A DNA stretch of 64,000 nt from Aquilaria yunnanensis (taxonomy: Eukaryota; Streptophyta; Magnoliopsida; Malvales; Thymelaeaceae): contig CM077599.1 in assembly GCA_039654915.1 (NCBI GenBank), positions 560,501 through 624,500 on the forward strand, read 5' to 3'. The notes beneath the pieces are model-generated. The model had not been told where the DNA came from, did not search any database, and was given only the letters and a program-made list of their open reading frames with translations. The position numbers and the translations under genes are program-made. Position 1 is the first letter of the stretch. Every line of letters begins with the position of its first letter. Of the stretch, positions 57,260 through 64,000 are shown piece after piece.

Positions 57260-60200
57260 TTTGCAGTACAAACCAACCACCATTGTTTTATCCTTCGAAA
57301 TTTAGATACATCAACTCTTAGTTTGCTTGCTCTGACACATATATAAATGCATTACAATTAATTACTTCATATATGGAAAACGGACTATATAATGAACTTT
57401 ATTTGCTGGGTTACGGGTAATGTACCAGCGGTTTAAATTCCATCCATCTACTCTTGTGCAATTCCTAGCGAAGCATATATTAAGACGTGAATGCAAGGCT
57501 AACGAATGGTTTTAAAACGGATTTTTCATTCATTAGATAGAGATAACCACAAAGGTTTTTGTGATTCGTTGCCAGACTTGTTCCAATTCAATGAGCAATC
57601 TCAATTTTATGTTTTGAAAAGGACTGGAGCCTCCACGCTCTTTAGTATGAGATTTTGATTTTCATGTATCTACTATTTCACCAAGGCATCTTCAAAGTGT
57701 GTGTGTGTTCTCATTATTCTAGAAAGGCAGTTAAACTTTAAGAACGACCAATCACTTTTATAGAACATCGATCGCATTGTATACTTTTTATTAAAAAGTG
57801 AAAAAGGCCTATTCTTTAGCATAGTTGCTTGGATGAATATGTTGCTTGTATCGGTGAGAAATGGGGCAGACAGCTACTCGTTAAATAACCCAACAAAAGA
57901 ATTACTTGAAATTTTGTTGACAAACAAGTTGTCGATTATTAAGAGTTTGGTTAATGATATAATAGTGGGTTGGGTTCGTTAGCATTTCAATCCCGCACAT
58001 ATTAATGTTATTTATATGTTGTTACATATTACTATTAACTTCTAAAGATCAACAATGGTCATTGTTGGATGAACAGTGCCATTGTTATGGGTTTGGTTGA
58101 GCTAAGTTGGTTTTGGGCCATGGTTCCACGGCTTTTGTTTTTGTTTCTTTTTTCTTTTTTAGGATGCGATTTACTCCTTTTTTTAGGTTTATCTCATTTT
58201 GCAAGGCACTTGCCTTTATGCAGGCCTAGGTTGCAATTTTCCCAATTTTAGTTTGTCTCACTTTTGTTTCAATTAAAATGCGGTTTCAATTCCTAATTTT
58301 CTTAATTTTTTTCATTTTTGGACCTGGGTTCCGTCCGTGTTACATTTTAGTCCTCAAATTTAATAATTATTTAATTAAATCTTCTATTTGCTCTTTTGGC
58401 CCCCAAGCTTTTGTTTTTTATATAGTACTATTTTCTAAAGTAAGACATTGGTAACCATAATTTGTTTATTTTTTAGTTAAATCATTTTTTATCTTCATTA
58501 AGTCAATTGTTAAATCTTTAATACCTAAAGTTTTTCCTTTTTTTTGTCTTGATCCTAACTTTTTTTTTATTGATTTTCTTTATTGTTGTTTTCTAAAATG
58601 AAGCTTTAATCATTATAATTTCTCTACTTTAGGCCTAGTATTGGTTAATTTGACTTTAGTTAATTTTTTTTCCACTTTCTTTTCTTTTTATCTTTATTAA
58701 GTAATGGTTTAAACTGCTAATTGATTAACATATATTAAACATAGTTTTGTATTTTTTTTCATTTTTTTATCATTATTCATCATTAAGATTTTTAGCATCA
58801 ATTATTTACTTCAAGCTCTATAGTTTAATAAAGTAATTTGCTCCATAATTGTTAAATTTAAGAGTAAATTTTTTTAGATAAATTTTTGATTGATATTTAA
58901 ATGAGATTTTGTATTAATAGGAGATGAAAATTTTTATTAAATTTTTGTCATTAACAAACAAAATATGTATTGTTTCGAAGCACGTAACGTATTTTGTGTC
59001 ACACTGTTATTATTAAAATTTATTATAAAAAATATTCACTACGATGTGCGGGTCATCAAACCTCTCCATTTGTTCTCTTGGTCTCTAGTTTTTTTGTCAC
59101 TTTTTTATTTATTGTTTTATAAAGAAAAATATTGGTAACCATAATTTGTTTCTCTTATTTTTTTAAATCAACTATAGTGACTTTGTTTAACTTTATTTTA
59201 TTTTATTATTATTATTTTTTAAAACAAAAATTTAGTCACTATGAGTTGTTTACTTTTTGGTATGATTCAAGCTGATTCGCTTTATCTAATATTTTCATTT
59301 TTTTTTCCTTCATTAAGTTGATGGTTAAGCCTCTAATTCTTAAAATCTTTATATTTACTATCTTGCCCTGAAAACCATTTTTTTTTTAATTATTAATCAT
59401 TAAACCCTACTTTTTGTGACTGAAATTCCACTGTTAATCTTATATTATTAATTTTTTCATATTATTTTTTTTTTCTAAAACAAACTTTTAGTCTCCACAT
59501 TTTATCTCTTAATACTTAGAATCGTTTTTTTTTACTCTCTTAATTTCAAAACTTTACCATGACTTTTTATCCTGATTCTTACTTTTCTTTTTTCTTTTTT
59601 ATAAATTTTTTTTTTCTTCATCAATGATCATGTATTCACGTGTAATGTTAATAAAAACTGAACCATAACAATGCATAGGCACCATGAACCTCGTCACTAC
59701 TATATTTTAAAGATGGAACAAAGTTACTATTTAATGAATAGTGTCATTTTTGTCTTTTTGCAATTTGCCTTTTTTTTTTTTTTTTACATTTTTCTTAGTA
59801 AATGGTGGAACCCCTTTCCGGTCCCTAAAGATTTTATTTCTTCTATTTTGTTCCCTAAACTTTTCCATATGACAACTAAACCCAGATAGACAATATGAAT
59901 ACAATACGAGATTAGGAAATTTACGAGTTTGAAAGCTATAGTCGGCAAAGAGAAAAATTACAGACATGAAGGATGGTTTTAAATGTCATTTTATTTTGCA
60001 TTGTTTTTAGTAATGATCGAAACTTTTTCCAAGCCTCAATTTTTTTTCCTTCTTTTTGGTCCATAAACGTTTTCATATGATAATCAGATAGACAAGATGA
60101 GGGCAATGGTTGGATCAGCATATCTACAAGTTTGAGAACCACAACTACCAAATTAAAAAATTATAGAGACTGAAAAAGGATTTTTAAAACCCCAACATTT

Positions 60201-61092
60201 AGAAAACAAAAAATTCTAATAGTATTTGCTTTGAGTTCTTATTTTTTTCTTATGAATACTCAAATTCACCCTCTAAACTCAACCTCAAATTCCTCTTCGT
60301 TTTGACACCGTAATGGATTTTCGTATATCCTCATCATCTAAGTTCACTCCATTCGCATGCAACAACTTCCAACCACAATAATAGGATGATGCATCCAATC
60401 AATTGGTATGAGACGATACATTACTCTCACTCGAATCTGGCAAGATTCACACCTTGCTTTCAGTCAAAACCCAACTGGAAGAAAAACACATAACAGGGTT
60501 CAAGAAACTAAATCACTGTTTTTCGATGTCCACACAACTACAGCATCTTTTATTCTCTTTCTCAGCTTCTCTGTTAACTCAGTCTTGCCGATCTCTTGAT
60601 TGGTTCAACCAACCAAAGATTATAGATATTGTTTCATCTGCATACATACCTGACTCCACATTTCTTAATTACCTCTCCACCCAAATCATGCATAGCAAAT
60701 GTGTATATAAACAGTTAATATTATATGGGTGGATTGTACTATGACAGACTTTTGTTCCAAACTTAATTGCTCCACTAATTTCTATTATTTGAAATAAAAA
60801 AATGTCCAGCAGCATTGCGCCTCGTATCCACCATAAAATGAAAATCCCACAGGACTACAGAGTAAAAGGGCTTGCTCACTCCGCCCCAAGAAGCACATAA
60901 ACATTCAATCAATTGCCGATGTCTCTCAAAGTGGCGTCTTCCCTTCAAAGTCACAACCTACTCACCTAGGGGCTTCATGATTTCCAACATAACTTTGGAT
61001 GAAAAATTGGATTCTGGATCAATCTCTCTCTAGACAATGATTATTCCAAAAACTTTGTGAAAAAAACATCAAAAACCTGGCACATGTCTTCC
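57260..61092. other. Intergenic sequence between dynein light chain and cytochrome b5 reductase genes
   Basis: No gene is recognised. The part 57260-58250 is AT-rich unique-looking sequence. From 58250 to 60200 it is T-rich with decayed internal repeats (annotated separately). From 60240 to 61090 composition is more balanced; open frames at 60408-60744 lack any familiar domain. Confidence 0.5.
58250..60130. repeat. T-rich zone of decayed tandem repeats
   Basis: Phrases recur at irregular spacing: ATTGGTAACCATAATTTGTT at 58448 and 59130, TTTAGTCAC or TTTAATCAT variants around 58600 and 59230, and CTTCATTAAGT at 58493 and 59310. A second set recurs at 59818-59905 and 60057-60130 (TTCCATATGACAA / TTTCATATGATAA, then CAGATAGACAA). 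The pattern suggests an old duplicated sequence, but no unit could be fixed. Confidence 0.5.
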
Positions 61093-64000
61093 TCAAAATT
61101 TGTACACCATTTCTGCTGTGTATCCTGCTTCTTTGAGTATGCCAGTAAGCTACAAGAAATTGGATAGAGTTAGATTGTTTGGTAATGAGGTGACGTAAGA
61201 GGCAGATAGATGCGTTTCATACCTCTCCTTGTGACTTGTAATCAGCCTTCTCGCCAGATACATGTTTCATCATTCCAGGGGGGCCGCATACCTAACACAT
61301 TCCAGCATCACTTAGCTATCCATCCAAATGTTTGCAAGAAATGTTACAAGAAACATGTCACAGTAGTGGGAACTAAATTTTGTTAACCGCATCCAAAGCT
61401 TGTCAGTACAAACGGAACTGCAAGCTTCTATACTTTCAACAAGGTTAGCATGATTTGGGTAGAACAGGGTTTGCCGATCGTAGCTAATATGGCAGCATGC
61501 AGGGGTAAAATATTCAATAAAGCTTAACAAGGGCAAAGCAAAAACCTAGAAAACCCATCTAGGTCATATCTTTGCAGAATGCTAAATTTATTTAACAGGC
61601 AAGGCCTCAAAAGAGCAAACCATGTAACTGAGGTCGGTTCCTCAAATTGTTGTACATAGCTCAAACTACATCACGCCACAGGCCAGTTTTCTCTCTCCCA
61701 CTACTCCTCTAGTTTCCTTTGCAAAAAAGCATTTTTACCCTTTTCTAAAAAACTTTTGGTTTTTTCTCTTTTTTTTTTCTTTCTCAATTAAGATAAAAAA
61801 CTATTATCATTTTCCTGGCAATTCTATGGACAGATACTTTCCAGCTTCAATCTTTTAACAGAAAATACATTTCAGCCTTTTGAAAATAGAAAAGACCACC
61901 TAAACGTAGATTGTTTCAATTGGTCTGCATATATTTTATTATAAATAAAAAAAAAAAGCAAACAGAGCTTCTATTGCCACCATAGAGTTTCAATGGAAGT
62001 TTACTGCTCCACTCCCTCTCTTTTTCACTCTATGACTTCTATCCTTTTTTGCTCAAATAGGCACTTGAATTGCAGCTACCTCTGTGTGTGACCGAGTGCC
62101 TGTGAACCTACTTTTATGTCTCATCTTATGTGATGCCATATTGCGAATTGGCAGAGTTGCTAAGATTAGAAGATGATTAATCACTTACTAGAATAAGAGT
62201 ATTATCGCTGGGACTAGGCAGGCCTTTCACAACCATATCTTTTGATACAAAGCCTGCACCTCCTTTCCAATTCTTTGAGGGGTTATCAACAGTGAAAAAG
62301 ACCTGAGGATTTTACCAAAACAGATTCTCACACGTGCTATTGATAAATACCAGTCCTGTGCAGGAAACTTCACTAAAATATTAGTACCTTAAAATTTGGG
62401 TTGCGAGCTGCAAGTACATCCAGTTTCTGCTTCAGCAGCATATCATCAGGAGAAATATTGGCATAAAGTAATGAGACCTGTCAGGCACAAGTTCAGAAGA
62501 ATTGATACGTTGAAGCATTAATATTTATGATGAAGATGACATTGGCAAACAACTGATAGCTACATGCAAGAAACTGCAATCAACTTCACCTGGGTCTTGT
62601 CATCAGGATTCTTCAGTATGGCTTCAATAACTTGAAGCATTGGAGTTATTCCTGTCCCACCTGCAATCTAAAATAGCAAATAGACAATTAGAACCAAATG
62701 CAGAGGTTAGAAGTTCTCATCAAAGACCAAAATACTACTAGTAATTTCTTATATTTATTTTTGCCACGTAGATTAAACAGAGATTCAAGGTAGCAAGTGC
62801 ATACACAGAAATGGTAACTGCTTAACAGGTGATGACCCTTCCCCCCCCCCCCCCCCCCCCCTTTGAATGTGTGAAGAAACCAAGAAACAGATTCAGTCTT
62901 ATCACTTGCTCTACTAACATGTGAGTGTTAATGGGGTACTGCAACCCAAGTGTAGGCCAAAAGCACGACAAACCCTAATTATGCAATTTGCCTAGTTGAT
63001 GTAGGATAATTGATACTCTATGATATATGCGGTATCCCTCCTATTGCCATCATGCTGTACAATTTTAACAATTTTTGCTTTTGCTGAGCAGAAAAATGAG
63101 TACCATTACTTCTGCAATGAAACAAGGACAAAGGGAACCAGCTCTTACCATGCCTATACATTTCTTCATATTTGGCGCATATCTGAGCTTTTCAATAGGC
63201 CTGCAATCAACAACTGTGGTTTAGAAACAACATATGGTATGATTTCCAGCCAAAATCATCCATGCTATTTTTGTACCCTTTCACTTCAACTGTATCTCCT
63301 GGTTTTAAGCTTGCGAAATGTTGGCTCATTTTCCCCTCTGGATAGACCTGGAAATTTATTCTTAGAACATGCTGAAGTAACTCATGCCCAACATCAGATA
63401 TGTGGTGCAAGATGTATTCAGAAATGCAAGGAACATGAAACTATATCTACCTTAATCAGCAGGTCGAAGTATCCCTTAGCATCTGGATCAGAGATAGGAG
63501 TATAACTGAACACCAATAAATACATGTATCAAGTTGTTTCAAAGCATAGAGCTTACAACTAGTTTAATTCTCAACATATCACAACCATACAATATGAAAA
63601 AAGAAAATATCAAAGCGTTTCTCAGTTTAATTTTAGAAATGACTTCAACAAATTGTTGAATCACCAATCAAGTACCAGAAGGAGGAAAAGGAATGGTTGG
63701 ATAAAAAAAATCAGACTCTAATAGTTGGGCTTACGGTCGTATCACATATTTTGTTTTCCCTTCTTCATCTTGCCCTATAGGAGCCCTGGGAAATGAGTAA
63801 GAGGAATAAATCAAATAACCAATGTCATGCAATGCAAGCTCAGATCAGTTAGCTAGGATTGTTCTCTCGCATAGACGCACACATATGCTCACATTTTGAA
63901 TATAAAAAATGCAGATGTGTGTGCATTTTAGTAAATGAAGTTTGCAACCTCCAAACACAATGACTGTTCAAGAGCCAGGGGTAATTTACCTTGTAATAAT
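61093..64000 (-). CDS. NADH-cytochrome b5 reductase-like protein, 3' part (mitochondrial type)
   Basis: Exons seen (minus strand): >64000-63990, 63785-63735, 63505-63451, 63347-63277, 63200-63149, 62667-62590, 62477-62388, 62302-62189, 61291-61223 and 61149-61093; all GT-AG and in phase. About 215 C-terminal residues are present; the N-terminus with its targeting region lies outside the window. Flavin and NADH sites are clear: [20 protein letters not shown] (the RPYT FAD motif), [32 protein letters not shown] (NADH-binding glycine loop), [20 protein letters not shown] and VCGPPGMM. It ends EMVYKF. The wording matches the Arabidopsis mitochondrial form (At5g20080) better than the ER form. The enzyme passes electrons from NADH through FAD to cytochrome b5-type acceptors. 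The gene looks intact over the visible part. Confidence 0.94.
62841..62862. repeat. Homopolymer C tract (22 C) in a cytochrome b5 reductase intron
   Basis: A run of 22 C lies between two exons. Long C runs are rare in plant introns; the exact length may also reflect assembly uncertainty. Confidence 0.9.

Noticed and set aside
63020..63505. A 161-codon plus-strand open frame
   Set aside because: It is antisense to three well-supported exons of the cytochrome b5 reductase gene.

Overview
This is nuclear DNA from a flowering plant, probably a eudicot. The evidence is AT-rich intergenic and intronic sequence, GT-AG spliced genes whose exons read as well-known plant proteins, and a dense mix of hAT, Mutator-like, CACTA, Stowaway, Ty3/gypsy and Ty1/copia elements. 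I cannot name the species.

Four multi-exon or single-exon protein genes look intact, and two more genes run off the ends of the window. From left to right: (i) the 5' end of an unrecognised lysine-rich gene on the minus strand (exons at 1413-1378 and 1302-1147), whose next intron runs into a tandem-repeat array reaching position 1; (ii) a TMEM128-type small membrane protein, minus strand, 4 exons, 14531-16804; (iii) Mediator subunit MED17, minus strand, 8 exons, 23785-30613, with a 3.76-kb last intron filled with transposon sequence; (iv) an intronless P-class PPR protein, plus strand, 42318-43889; (v) a plant dynein light chain (LC8) family protein, plus strand, 2 exons, 53123-57259, with a 3.4-kb intron holding transposon-like elements; (vi) the 3' part of a mitochondrial-type NADH-cytochrome b5 reductase-like gene, minus strand, 10 exons visible, running off the right edge.

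The space between genes is mostly layered mobile DNA, and several boundaries can be fixed to the base because target-site duplications survive. These are a CACTA element (6790-9804, 3-bp duplication ACT) with a 725-bp Stowaway-ended element inside it; a Mutator-like element (11094-12953, perfect 10-bp duplication) with another such Stowaway-ended element inside; three hAT-type elements with perfect 8-bp duplications (12977-13921, 19001-23221, 44692-45597); and a Pack-MULE (20819-21872, perfect 10-bp duplication) that carries a captured stress-associated-protein (A20/AN1 zinc finger) gene fragment and sits inside the largest hAT element.

Between 30.9 and 40.7 kb, an array of short units centred on the palindrome GGTACC is split by an inverted-repeat element, which in turn contains an Athila-like LTR element with gag and protease remnants but no reverse transcriptase or integrase. 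A decayed copia element (45610-50477) lies 12 bp beyond one of the hAT elements. No rRNA or tRNA genes and no CRISPR were seen. The most unusual content is the captured zinc-finger gene and the multi-level nesting; I found no multi-gene functional system beyond ordinary housekeeping genes.
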